From the NCBI GenBank assembly GCA_963716585.1, contig CAVQTN010000004.1, positions 558,001 to 622,000 on the forward strand: a DNA stretch of 64,000 nt, given 5' to 3'. This DNA is from JAICUY01 sp963716585 (GTDB lineage Bacteria > Chloroflexota > Limnocylindria > QHBO01). Of this stretch, positions 32,650 to 40,705 are shown in pieces; position 1 is the stretch's first letter; each line of letters starts with the position of its first letter. The notes under the pieces were generated by a model. It was not told the origin of the DNA. It did no database searches and saw only the letters and a program-made list of their open reading frames with translations. Position numbers and translations under genes: made by a program.

Positions 32650-33848
32650 GCCGGTCCCTCCCTGTCCTGCAGCGCCGCCACGCCGGGCAGGGTCTTGCCC
32701 TCGAGGAACTCGAGCGAAGCGCCACCGCCGGTCGAGACGTGCGTCATCTGGTCGGCCACGCCCATCTGCTCCACGGCGGCCACCGAGTCGCCGCCGCCGA
32801 CCACCGTGATCACCCCCTTGGCCGTCTGCCCCGCGACGAAACGGGCGATGGCGATCGTGCCCTCGGCGAAGGCCGGCACCTCGAAGACGCCCATCGGTCC
32901 GTTCCAGAAGATGGTCCGCGCTTTTGCCAGGTGCTCGGTGAAGGCTGCCACCGTCCTGGGGCCGATGTCGACGACCGTCCAGTCCTTCGGGACGTCGCCG
33001 GTGGCCACCACCTCGTGCGCCGCACGAAGGTGGATCTGCGGCGCGACGACCACGTCGCTGGGGATCATGAAACGCACACGCTTGCGCCGCGCCTCGGCCA
33101 TCATCCGGCGGGCACTGTCGAGCTGGTCGGTCTCCACCAGGCTCTTGCCCATCGCCACGCCCTTCGCCGCCAGGAAGGTGTTCGCCATGCCTCCGCCGAC
33201 CAGGATCGCCTGGCAGCGCGACAGCAGCGCATCGAGCACCTCGAGCTTGCCGGTGACCTTCGCCCCGCCCACGATGGCGTGGAACGGACGCGGCGGGTGC
33301 TCGAGCAGCCGTGACAGGGCATCGACTTCGCGCTCCATGAGCAGCCCCGCCACGCTCGGCAGGAAGTGGGAGATGCCCTCGGTGCTGGCGTGGGCTCGAT
33401 GCGCCGATCCGAAGGCGTCGTCGACGTACACGTCGGCGAAGCCGGAGAGGGCCCTGGCGAACTCCTCGCCATTAGCCTCCTCCTCCGCGTGGAAACGCAG
33501 GTTCTCGAGCATCAGCAGGTCGCCGGGACGCAGCTTGTCGACCGCCACCTGGACGCCGGGACCCAGCGCGTCGCCGGTCATGCGCACCGGCCGCCCGAGG
33601 AGCTGCGAGAGCCGGTCGGCGACCGGCTTGAGCCGCAGCGCGTCGTTGATCTTGCCCTTCGGACGGCCGAGATGGCTGGCCAGCACCACGCTCGCGCCCC
33701 GCTCCAGCAGGTAGACGATCGTCGGCAGGCTTGCGCGGATCCGGGTGTCATCCGTGATTCGGCCGTCGTCGATCGGGACGTTGAGGTCGGCACGCAGGAA
33801 GACTCGCTTGCCCCGAACGTCGATGTCGCGGACCGTCTGCTTGTCCAT
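32646..33848 (-). CDS. pgk: Phosphoglycerate kinase
   Basis: Transfers phosphate from 1,3-bisphosphoglycerate to ADP. The 400-residue protein contains KRVFLRADLNVPIDDG, LLERGASVVLASHLGRPKG, DDAFGSAHRAHAST, VGGAKVTGKLEVLD and GGGDSVAAVEQMG, in the standard order. It starts six bases after the gap stop and is coupled to eno. Confidence 0.97.
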   Translation of the reverse strand: MDKQTVRDIDVRGKRVFLRADLNVPIDDGRITDDTRIRASLPTIVYLLERGASVVLASHLGRPKGKINDALRLKPVADRLSQLLGRPVRMTGDALGPGVQVAVDKLRPGDLLMLENLRFHAEEEANGEEFARALSGFADVYVDDAFGSAHRAHASTEGISHFLPSVAGLLMEREVDALSRLLEHPPRPFHAIVGGAKVTGKLEVLDALLSRCQAILVGGGMANTFLAAKGVAMGKSLVETDQLDSARRMMAEARRKRVRFMIPSDVVVAPQIHLRAAHEVVATGDVPKDWTVVDIGPRTVAAFTEHLAKARTIFWNGPMGVFEVPAFAEGTIAIARFVAGQTAKGVITVVGGGDSVAAVEQMGVADQMTHVSTGGGASLEFLEGKTLPGVAALQDREGPA

Positions 33849-33854
33849 GGGCGC

Positions 33855-34867
33855 CTACAGTCGCTCGGCCATGAACGCGGCAAGGTCCGCGACGCGGCAG
33901 CTGTAGCCCCACTCGTTGTCATACCAGGCGATCACCTTCAGCAGGGTATCGCCGGTCACCATGGTCGACCTCGCGTCGATGATCGAGCTGCGGTCGTCGC
34001 CCTTGAAGTCCATGCTGACGAGCTCCTCCTCGGTGTAGCCCAGCAGCCCCTTCATCGGACCTTCGGCGGCCGCCAGCAGCGCGGCGTTCGCGCTCTCGGC
34101 AGTCACCGGCCTGGCCGTCACGGCCACGAAATCGATGATGCTGACGGTCGGCGTCGGCACGCGCAGCGAGAACCCATCGAATCGGCCCGCGAGCTGCGGG
34201 ATCACCAGCGCCAAGGCCTTTGCGGCGCCGGTCGTCGTGGGGATGATGTTCTGGCCCGCCGAGCGAGCGCGGCGCAGGTCCTTGTGGAACACGTCGAGCA
34301 CGTTCTGGTCGTTCGTGTAGCTGTGCACGGTGGTCATCAGGCCATGTTCGATCCCGAAGCTGTCGAAGATCACCTTGGCCGGCAGCGCCAGGCCGTTGGT
34401 CGTACACGAGGCGTTGCTCACGATGTCGTGGTTGACCGGATCGTAGACATCCTCGTTGACGCCGAGCACGATCGTGACGTCCTCGTTCTTGGCGGGCGCG
34501 CTGATGATCACCTTGCGGGCACCGGCCTCGAGATGAGCCCGTGCCCTGGTCGCATCGGTGAAGATGCCGGTCGACTCGATGACGATCTCGACCCCGAGCT
34601 CCTTCCAGGGCAGGCTCGCCGGGTCCTTCTCGCTCGAAGCCCGGATGCGCGTGCCCGTCGACCACGATCTCGCCGTCGCCGGCGCTCGACCTCGCCGGCG
34701 TAGCGGCCGTACGTCGAGTCGTACTTGAACAGATGCGCGTTGGTGGCGGTCGGTGCCAGGTCGTTGATGCCAACCACTTGGAGCTCGTCGGCGTGGCGGT
34801 CCAGGATGGCTTTGAGGGTCTGTCGACCGATGCGACCGAAGCCGTTGATGCCGATGCGCGTCGTCAC
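33855..34867 (-). CDS. gap: Glyceraldehyde-3-phosphate dehydrogenase, broken by two frameshifts
   Basis: Glycolytic NAD-dependent enzyme. From the ATG at 34867 the first frame gives TRIGINGFGRIGRQTLKAIL and FKYDSTYGRYAGEVE. A short middle frame gives AGDGEIVVDG, and the rest gives RIRASSEKDP, IISAPAKNED, SNASCTTNGLALPAK with the catalytic cysteine, and YDNEWGYSCRVADL. Two single-base insertions explain this, one in GAGCGCC (34683-34686) and one in the GGG at 34654-34656. The span is two bases over a multiple of three. Correcting both gives 336 residues, the usual length. All key residues survive, which favours sequence errors. Confidence 0.93.
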
Positions 34868-34886
34868 TCAGTCTCCTCCAGCTTGT

Positions 34887-35889
34887 CTAGCGCCCCGACC
34901 CGAAGGCGGGATCGTGAATCCGTTCATTCCAGAGCGGCAGCCAGCCGAGCAGCGAAACGTCGTCGGCATGCTCAGCCAACACGAGTCGCACGCGACGTGC
35001 CGGGAGCGAGAAAGCGCGGCGCGCGATCTCGGCCCGCACTGCGGCGAGCATCTCCGGGCGGTGGACGCTGATGCTCCCGCCGAACACGATGACGTCCGGG
35101 TTGAGCAGGTTCACGAGGCCGGCGCACGCGGCGCCGATGGCGTCCCACGCTCGTGCCAGGATGGCACGCGACGCCGGATCCCCGGCATCGGCGGCGCGAC
35201 CGACCATGGCCGCGTCCACGTCGCCGCCGGCCGTTGCCAGCTCCGCCAGCTGGCGCGACCCGTTGCGCGCCAGCAGCGCACGCGCCTCGCGCGCAATGGC
35301 CGTCCCCGAGCCGATCGCCTCTGCGTGACCGGGCTGCCCGTCGCCGCACAGAGGCCCGTCGAGGTTCACGGTCAAGTGGCCGACCTCGCCGGCGGTGCCG
35401 TCCTGCCCGATGAGCTGCCGGCCATCGATCAACAACCCGCCGCCGATGCCTGTCGAAACGGTCACGTAGATCGCCGTGCGCGCGCCGCGTGCCGCGCCGA
35501 AACGCCATTCGCTGACGAGCGCCACGTTGGTGTCGCGCTCCAGGAAGGTCGGCAGGCCGATCGCCGTCGCCACGCGCCGGCTGAGCGGAACGTCCCGCCA
35601 GCCGCGCAGGTTGGGCGGCGCGACCACGACGCCGCGCCACGGGTCGAGTGGACCCGGCGACGAGATGCCGACGCCGCCCGGAGGGGGCAGGCCCTGGGTC
35701 TGCGCGTCGTCGCGAGCCCGTCGCCGCGAGGTCGCAGATGCGGCCGACGACCGCATCCACCCCGTCCTCGTCATCGGTGGCCACCGCGTGGCGACACGAC
35801 AGCGTCAGGTCCGGGGAGATATGAGCGGCGCGGATCTGGGTGCCGCCGAGGTCGATCGCCAGGACCGGCTGAGCGGCGGCTGCCTCCAC
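34887..35889 (-). CDS. ROK-family sugar kinase or regulator, broken by one frameshift
   Basis: The N-terminus from the ATG at 35889 (VLAIDLGGTQIRAAHI) is the ROK phosphate-binding loop. The second frame continues with GVGISSPGPLDPWRGVVVAPPNLRGW, FLERDTNVALVSEW, VSTGIGGGLLIDG and a LLNPDVIVFGGSI end. One extra base, probably in the GGG at 35717-35719, splits the gene; removing it gives ICDLAATARDDAQTQG and a 333-residue protein. The ROK zinc motif (CxCGxxGCxE) is degenerate here (LCGDGQPGHAE). It heads rok-gap-pgk-eno, 19 bp before gap, so a glucokinase role is plausible but unproven. Confidence 0.82.
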
Positions 35890-35992
35890 GCGGCCATTCT
35901 AGCCGCGTGGCACGTGAACGGCCGCTCGAGCGCGTCCTCGGTTCGCCGATGACCCGTCCGAGCGGCCAGCATTGCGGCTGGAGCGGAAGAAG

Positions 35993-36136
35993 CTATCCGC
36001 CGATCTTGAACATCTTGGTGCCGCAGACCGGGCACGTGCCCTGGGTCGCAGGCTTGCCGTTCTTCATCGTGATCTTGCTCTCGTTCTTCATATCACGCTT
36101 TGCCTTGCACTTCACGCAATAGGCTTCGGTCGCCAT
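35993..36136 (-). CDS. Zinc-ribbon microprotein (DUF5679-like)
   Basis: A 47-residue protein starting MATEAYCVKCKAKRDMKNE and ending TCPVCGTKMFKIGG. Two CxxC pairs (C7-C10 and C35-C38) make a zinc ribbon. Tiny proteins of this sort with a Y-C-V-K-C-K start are frequent in Chloroflexota and Actinobacteria, and their role is unknown. An AGGAGG ribosome site about ten bases before the ATG supports expression. A GACCGATG octamer overlaps the start codon (36134-36141). Confidence 0.8.
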   Translation of the reverse strand: MATEAYCVKCKAKRDMKNESKITMKNGKPATQGTCPVCGTKMFKIGG

Positions 36137-36187
36137 CGGTCAGTAGCCTCCTTGTTCCGGCTTCTGGTGCCGGTCTGCCGTTGTTCG

Positions 36188-37048
36188 TCACCCGCCCCGG
36201 TTGCCGATGAACGACGACCAGCGCGCATGCGCATCGCCTGCATCGGCCTGATCGATCGTCCAGAGCAGGTGGATGCCGGCCAGTCCGGCATCGATACAGC
36301 GAGCCTCCGCGGCCTCCTTCGCCGCGCCTTCGAGGAACGTCCCGTCGGTGCGCTGCGCGTAGGCCGCGCAGATCGTCCCCGAACGGAGCCCTGCCAGCCC
36401 GGCGAGGATGAACAGGGCCGAAGATTCCATTTCGAGGTTCGCGACGCGTTCGCGCCGCAGCTCCTCAGCGAGCTCAGGATAGCGAACCGGGAGCGTGCGC
36501 ATCTGCCTTCCCTGCGGGGCAAAGAAGCCGCTCGCCGTTGCCGTCAGGCCCACGTGGTACGTCGCCCCCAGCTCGCGACAGGCCGCCTCGAGCGCCCAGA
36601 CCACATCTCGGTGAGCGATCGCTGGGTATCCCTCGCGCACGTAGAACGCGGTCGTATTCTCGAGCCGGACAGCGCCGGTCGAGATCACCAGGTCACCCAG
36701 CGCGATCTCAGGCTGCAGAGCACCCGATGACCCGATGCGGACGAACGTTGCGCCGTTGGTGATCTCCATCACTTCCGCCAGCACGATCTCGACGTTGTCG
36801 GTGCCCATCCCCGTCGACATCACGCTCAGCGGCATGCCGCGAAATGTCCCGGTCGCCGTGGTGATCTCGCGGTTGCTGCGCTCGAGCTCGACCGCGTCGA
36901 AGCGCTGTGCCACCCTGGCGACGCGGCCCGGATCACCGACCAGCAGGATGTACTCGGCCAGCTCGCCTCGCTCCAGCGCCACGTGGTACTGCCGGGCACC
37001 GCTGCGCGGAGCATCGGCACGCGACAGGTCAGCGGTGGGTTGTGTCAA
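36188..37048 (-). CDS. Nucleoside phosphorylase (uridine phosphorylase family)
   Basis: Splits nucleosides with phosphate for salvage. In the 286-residue protein, LLVGDPGRVARVAQRFD (about residue 35) and STGMGTDNVEIVLAEVM (about residue 77) contact phosphate and ribose. GSSGALQPEIALGDLVIS follows, and NLEMESSALFILAGLAGLRSG (about residue 205) is the family signature with the ribose-binding ME-S. The sequence is closest to the uridine phosphorylase branch, but purine specificity cannot be excluded. It has its own -10 at 37123. Confidence 0.85.
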   Translation of the reverse strand: MTQPTADLSRADAPRSGARQYHVALERGELAEYILLVGDPGRVARVAQRFDAVELERSNREITTATGTFRGMPLSVMSTGMGTDNVEIVLAEVMEITNGATFVRIGSSGALQPEIALGDLVISTGAVRLENTTAFYVREGYPAIAHRDVVWALEAACRELGATYHVGLTATASGFFAPQGRQMRTLPVRYPELAEELRRERVANLEMESSALFILAGLAGLRSGTICAAYAQRTDGTFLEGAAKEAAEARCIDAGLAGIHLLWTIDQADAGDAHARWSSFIGNRGG

Positions 37049-37122
37049 GCCGTGGCGTCTCCCTGGCTGTATTCGTTCCTGCTCGTGCCCACGCTTGCCG
37101 AGCAGACCTCAGATCCGCGGGA

Positions 37123-37128
37123 GTATAC
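37123..37128 (-). promoter_or_regulatory. -10 box of the nucleoside phosphorylase gene
   Basis: TATACT on the minus strand, 75 bp before the phosphorylase start and just outside the end of the lamin-tail gene. Confidence 0.4.
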
Positions 37129-37162
37129 GCGTCGCTGAGCGTGGAGACAGGCAACTTCACGC

Positions 37163-39718
37163 TCAGCGGGCCTTGGGCTCCTGCGGCAGCGGGACGACGC
37201 TCAGCCGCGGCGGCCCGTCCATGACGACGTCGATCGGCTCCAGGATCGCCTCCAGGTCGTCCGTCGCGCGCGCATCGTTGGCCGCGCCTGCTCGGCTGAT
37301 CGTGTCGCGCAGGCGCCCGAGTGCGCCGTTCTGCCAGGCGACGAACGCCAGGGTGACAAGCGACGCGAGCGCCAGCAGCAGCACGACAAGCGGAGCCTGA
37401 CCGCGAGACGCGGTCGCCGGGTCGGCCGTCCTGGAGACCGGGCCCCGGTCGTTGACTTCGCGACCCGTCTGGTCCGACGTGCGCGCTGCCGCGGTGAGCG
37501 CTATGCGACCGGCGGCGGCCCGGGACGCTCCATCGGCCGTCGCGACGCGGTCGATGCCACGCGGACCAATCGTCGTGGGTAGCGAGTCACCCGCGGACAT
37601 GGAATCCTGGCTCGAGGTGGGCGTGGCGGCAATGGCGGACGGCGACGCGAGAAGATGGATGTCCGACCTGTCACGCGGCCAGATCCGGTAGCCGCGCAGG
37701 GGCTGACTGCCCGTGGTGTCCTGGCCGAGAGCGCCCCGCACCTCGACCCACGCGCCGGCGGCGAGATTCCCAAGGGAGATGCGGCTCGACTCGAAGACGA
37801 CGACGCGCACCTCGCCGCTGCCATCGTCGATGGCGAACGAGACATTGCCGGCGGTTGAGCGTCGTGGCTTCGCGGTGAGCGCGCCGCGGGCCACCACCAG
37901 CTCGGCCTCGAGCTTCTCGCCCAGCCCACCGGTGGCTGTCCTGACGACAGCTGGCTCCGTCTGCGTCCCGAGTTGGGTCGCCCGATCGCTGACGCGCAGC
38001 GTGAGCATGCCGCTCTTTGTCGAGCGCGTGCCCACCAGCTCGACGAGCTGGCCGCGGCGCAGCTTTCCCGCGTCACCGCTCAGCCGGACGAGGATTGCAG
38101 CACCGGTGTCCTGGATCACGGCGCTGGTCGGGTCGACCAGGCCGTTGCCGACGGTGACGATGCCGCGGACGCGGACTCGCTTGCCAGTCGCCGAGGCTCG
38201 GGCCTGCCGAATCGAGATGACGGCCGGCGAGGCAGCGATCGGCGTCGGCGTCGCGGACGGCGTCACGCTCGGCGTGGAGGTCGGCGACGGTGCAGGCGGG
38301 GCGACCACCCCGACGTCGGAGGGGGCGCGCGGCTGGACGCGATATCCCGATGAGCCGCTGCCCGTCGCGTCGCGTTGCCCGACGATGCCGATGACCGCCA
38401 GCCTCGTCCCACGCTGCCAGCTCGACGTGTCGATCCCCGTGTCCGCGCCGATCAACACACGAACCGGACCGGAACCATCGTCGAGGTCGTAGGCGATCCC
38501 CGTAGACAGGCTCGTCGCCGCCGAGACGACCTCGCCGTGGACGGCGACCAGGACCGCCTCGACTGCCTCGCCGACGCTCCCGGTCCCCACGCCGAGCGGA
38601 TCGGGCTCAAGTCCACTTCCCAGTTCGACCACGCCGCTGGACGAGGCACGCACGGTTCGCTGCTCATACCGCGTGTCGAGCTGTCCGGTCACCCGCAGCG
38701 TGGTGCCCCGAGTGAAGCTCCCGTCCGAGAGCAGCACCGCGATGCCGCCGGTCGCATCGGCCAGGTATCCGCCGCCCTCGCTGAACGCCGCGTCGCTGAG
38801 CGCCACGCCGATGATCGTCACCGTCGCGCCATCACCGAGCCGGCGCGCGTCGGCGATGGTCATGGTCGGTGCCGGCGATGACGTGGGGATCGGGGTCGGT
38901 GGCAAGGTCGGCGTGGGGGCGACAGTCGGCGTCACCGACGCGGTGGCTGACGGGCTGATCGATGTCGACGCCGTGGCCGTTGGCGCGGGCGTGCCACTGG
39001 CCGTGGCCGTTGGCGCCGGTGTGGCGCTGGCGGTGCCGATCGGGCTCGGCGACGGCGACGCCGCGACGATCGGCGGGGATGCCGTGTTCTGTGGGTCGGG
39101 CGCCGGGCTGGCGACGAAGTCGACGAGGTTGCTTCCGGTGTCCTGGAACGAGCCCGCGGCGCCACCGGGAAGGCGCTCGAGGCTCGATCCGGCGGCAGGC
39201 GCGGCGGCCGTCGGCGGCTCGAGCCAGCTCGTCGCAGATCCCCAGCCGAGCGCATCGATGGCGATGGCCGCACCCTGGATGCGCAGGGCGACGCTGCCGC
39301 CGGTCGCTGCCAGGCCGCCTGTGTAGGTGACGTCCGCCACGGCGGCGTAGACGCCGGCATCGTTCGCCAGCAGCAGGTGCGCGCCCGGGGCGATGCTCCC
39401 CGCACCGGTCGCCCACCCGGCCTTGCGGGTCACCGTCGCTCCGCTGGCGGTCACGTACACGACCTCCAGGCCCTCGAGCGGCAGCGGCGCCGTCGTCGGG
39501 TTGAAGATTTCGATGAACTCGTCCGATGCGCTGGCCGCGCCGGTCAGCAGCTCACTGATCACGAGGTGGGCCGAAGGGTCGTCAGCCTCGATCAGGAACG
39601 CGTCGAGCGGCTCCCGGACTGCGCGAGCCGGAGCAATGGCCATGAACGCAACGGCGATCGACAGGATGGTCGCAACAATGCACGCAATGCGGAGCGGGAG
39701 AGGACGGGGAACGGGCAC
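37163..39718 (-). CDS. Secreted, membrane-anchored lamin-tail/OB-fold protein
   Basis: An 851-residue exported protein. A signal helix (about residues 8-32) is followed by a lamin-tail domain (VISELLTGAASASDEFIEIFNPT, LLLANDAG; about 50-215). A Pro/Thr/Ser/Ala linker rich in TPAPTATA repeats (about 220-285) leads to OB-fold modules of the kind seen beside extracellular nucleases (VTIIGVALSDAAF, YLADATGGIAVLL; later VRVRGIVTVGNGLV, AVIQDTGAAILVRLSG). A C-terminal membrane helix (about 785-805) and a cytoplasmic tail end it. Nucleic-acid binding at the cell surface is an inference. No nuclease catalytic domain is visible. The GACCGATG octamer is absent from this gene. Confidence 0.75.
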   Translation of the reverse strand: MPVPRPLPLRIACIVATILSIAVAFMAIAPARAVREPLDAFLIEADDPSAHLVISELLTGAASASDEFIEIFNPTTAPLPLEGLEVVYVTASGATVTRKAGWATGAGSIAPGAHLLLANDAGVYAAVADVTYTGGLAATGGSVALRIQGAAIAIDALGWGSATSWLEPPTAAAPAAGSSLERLPGGAAGSFQDTGSNLVDFVASPAPDPQNTASPPIVAASPSPSPIGTASATPAPTATASGTPAPTATASTSISPSATASVTPTVAPTPTLPPTPIPTSSPAPTMTIADARRLGDGATVTIIGVALSDAAFSEGGGYLADATGGIAVLLSDGSFTRGTTLRVTGQLDTRYEQRTVRASSSGVVELGSGLEPDPLGVGTGSVGEAVEAVLVAVHGEVVSAATSLSTGIAYDLDDGSGPVRVLIGADTGIDTSSWQRGTRLAVIGIVGQRDATGSGSSGYRVQPRAPSDVGVVAPPAPSPTSTPSVTPSATPTPIAASPAVISIRQARASATGKRVRVRGIVTVGNGLVDPTSAVIQDTGAAILVRLSGDAGKLRRGQLVELVGTRSTKSGMLTLRVSDRATQLGTQTEPAVVRTATGGLGEKLEAELVVARGALTAKPRRSTAGNVSFAIDDGSGEVRVVVFESSRISLGNLAAGAWVEVRGALGQDTTGSQPLRGYRIWPRDRSDIHLLASPSAIAATPTSSQDSMSAGDSLPTTIGPRGIDRVATADGASRAAAGRIALTAAARTSDQTGREVNDRGPVSRTADPATASRGQAPLVVLLLALASLVTLAFVAWQNGALGRLRDTISRAGAANDARATDDLEAILEPIDVVMDGPPRLSVVPLPQEPKAR

Positions 39719-39773
39719 GGCACACCTCGGCTGTCGGCGGAGACGGCAACCTCGAGAGCATGCCCGATCAGCC

Positions 39774-39806
39774 CTTACCCACCGCTTACCGACCGCTTAT
39801 CGGTCG
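39774..39806 (+). repeat. Three 11-bp imperfect tandem repeats with a hairpin
   Basis: CTTACCCACCG, CTTACCGACCG and CTTATCGGTCG stand head to tail in the gap between divergent genes. The last two units also form CGACCG-CTTAT-CGGTCG, a six-base-pair hairpin. The location suggests an operator for one or both flanking genes. Confidence 0.5.
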
Positions 39807-39849
39807 CCAAGCCACGCCATCCGTTCGCGTCGCGTACAATCGCCGCCCA

Positions 39850-40533
39850 ATGTCCAACCGATCCCGACGCGAGGCCGAATCGCGAGCGGAAGCGCGTCGT
39901 CGCGCCCGCTCCGCAGCTGTTCGCGTCGAAACCGATGATGACGGTGATGCCGAGGAGGCCTCCGAAGCTCGAGGCGCTGGCAGCAGCACGCGACGGGCCC
40001 CCCAGGCGGCAGCGCAGGGCACGTTCATGCAGCGACTCTTCCCGTCTGCCCCGCCGCTGCCAGGCAAGTCCGATCCGCTGGCCCGCTTTGGCTATCAGGG
40101 TCCGCTGCGCTCGGCCGTCGCGACGCTCTACCTGCTCGGCCGCAACCCCCTGGCGTGGATCGCCATGGGGGTCGTCTTCGGCGTGTCGTACCTGGCGATG
40201 CTGATCTACGCACAGCAGCCGATTGGCGTCATTGCCTCGGTCCTGTCCTTCGTGGCGTTGATCGCCGCGGGCTGGATAGGCTGGCAGCGCCCATGGGCGT
40301 ACGGTCTGGCTGCCGCGATCTTCGGCTACCTTCTCTTCGTGGTGTTCCTTCTGGTCAGCTTCGGCCGCATCGCGGAGGGCGACAAGTTCGATGCCGCCGC
40401 GTTTACGCAGTATTACGGTGTCACCGGGCTGCTTCAGGCGGTCATCGGGATCGTGGCCGGCTTCTACGGCGGCTACCTGCGACGCCGCATGGCGGAGCCC
40501 CGCCCCGGTCCAACCACGCGCCGCCGCCGCTGA
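39850..40533 (+). CDS. Four-helix membrane protein of unknown function
   Basis: A 227-residue protein. The first ~75 residues are charged and low-complexity (RREAESRAEARRRARSAA). About four hydrophobic helices follow (roughly 100-120, 125-145, 150-170, 190-210), and a basic end closes it. I recognise no family. The ATG at 39850 is preferred over the in-frame ATG at 39760, which would extend through the tandem repeats. It diverges from the lamin-tail gene and is convergent with carB. Confidence 0.6.
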   Translation: MSNRSRREAESRAEARRRARSAAVRVETDDDGDAEEASEARGAGSSTRRAPQAAAQGTFMQRLFPSAPPLPGKSDPLARFGYQGPLRSAVATLYLLGRNPLAWIAMGVVFGVSYLAMLIYAQQPIGVIASVLSFVALIAAGWIGWQRPWAYGLAAAIFGYLLFVVFLLVSFGRIAEGDKFDAAAFTQYYGVTGLLQAVIGIVAGFYGGYLRRRMAEPRPGPTTRRRR

Positions 40534-40705
40534 CTGGGTCACGGTTTGGCACGATATCTGCTCCACGCGGGCGGCGTAGACGCAGAGTGGGCACAGACCA
40601 GGACGACACCCCTCGGGAGATGGTCGTCACCAACGGAAGCTCGGGCCAGCGGTGACAACTTTTGACCTCGCCCATGTCGCCCGGGGCCGCTCGCTCAGCG
40701 CGTCT

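Noticed and set aside
39774..39806. DnaA-box cluster and replication origin
   Set aside because: CTTACCCACC and CTTATCGGTC only loosely resemble TTATCCACA. No dnaA, dnaN or AT-rich unwinding region is present.
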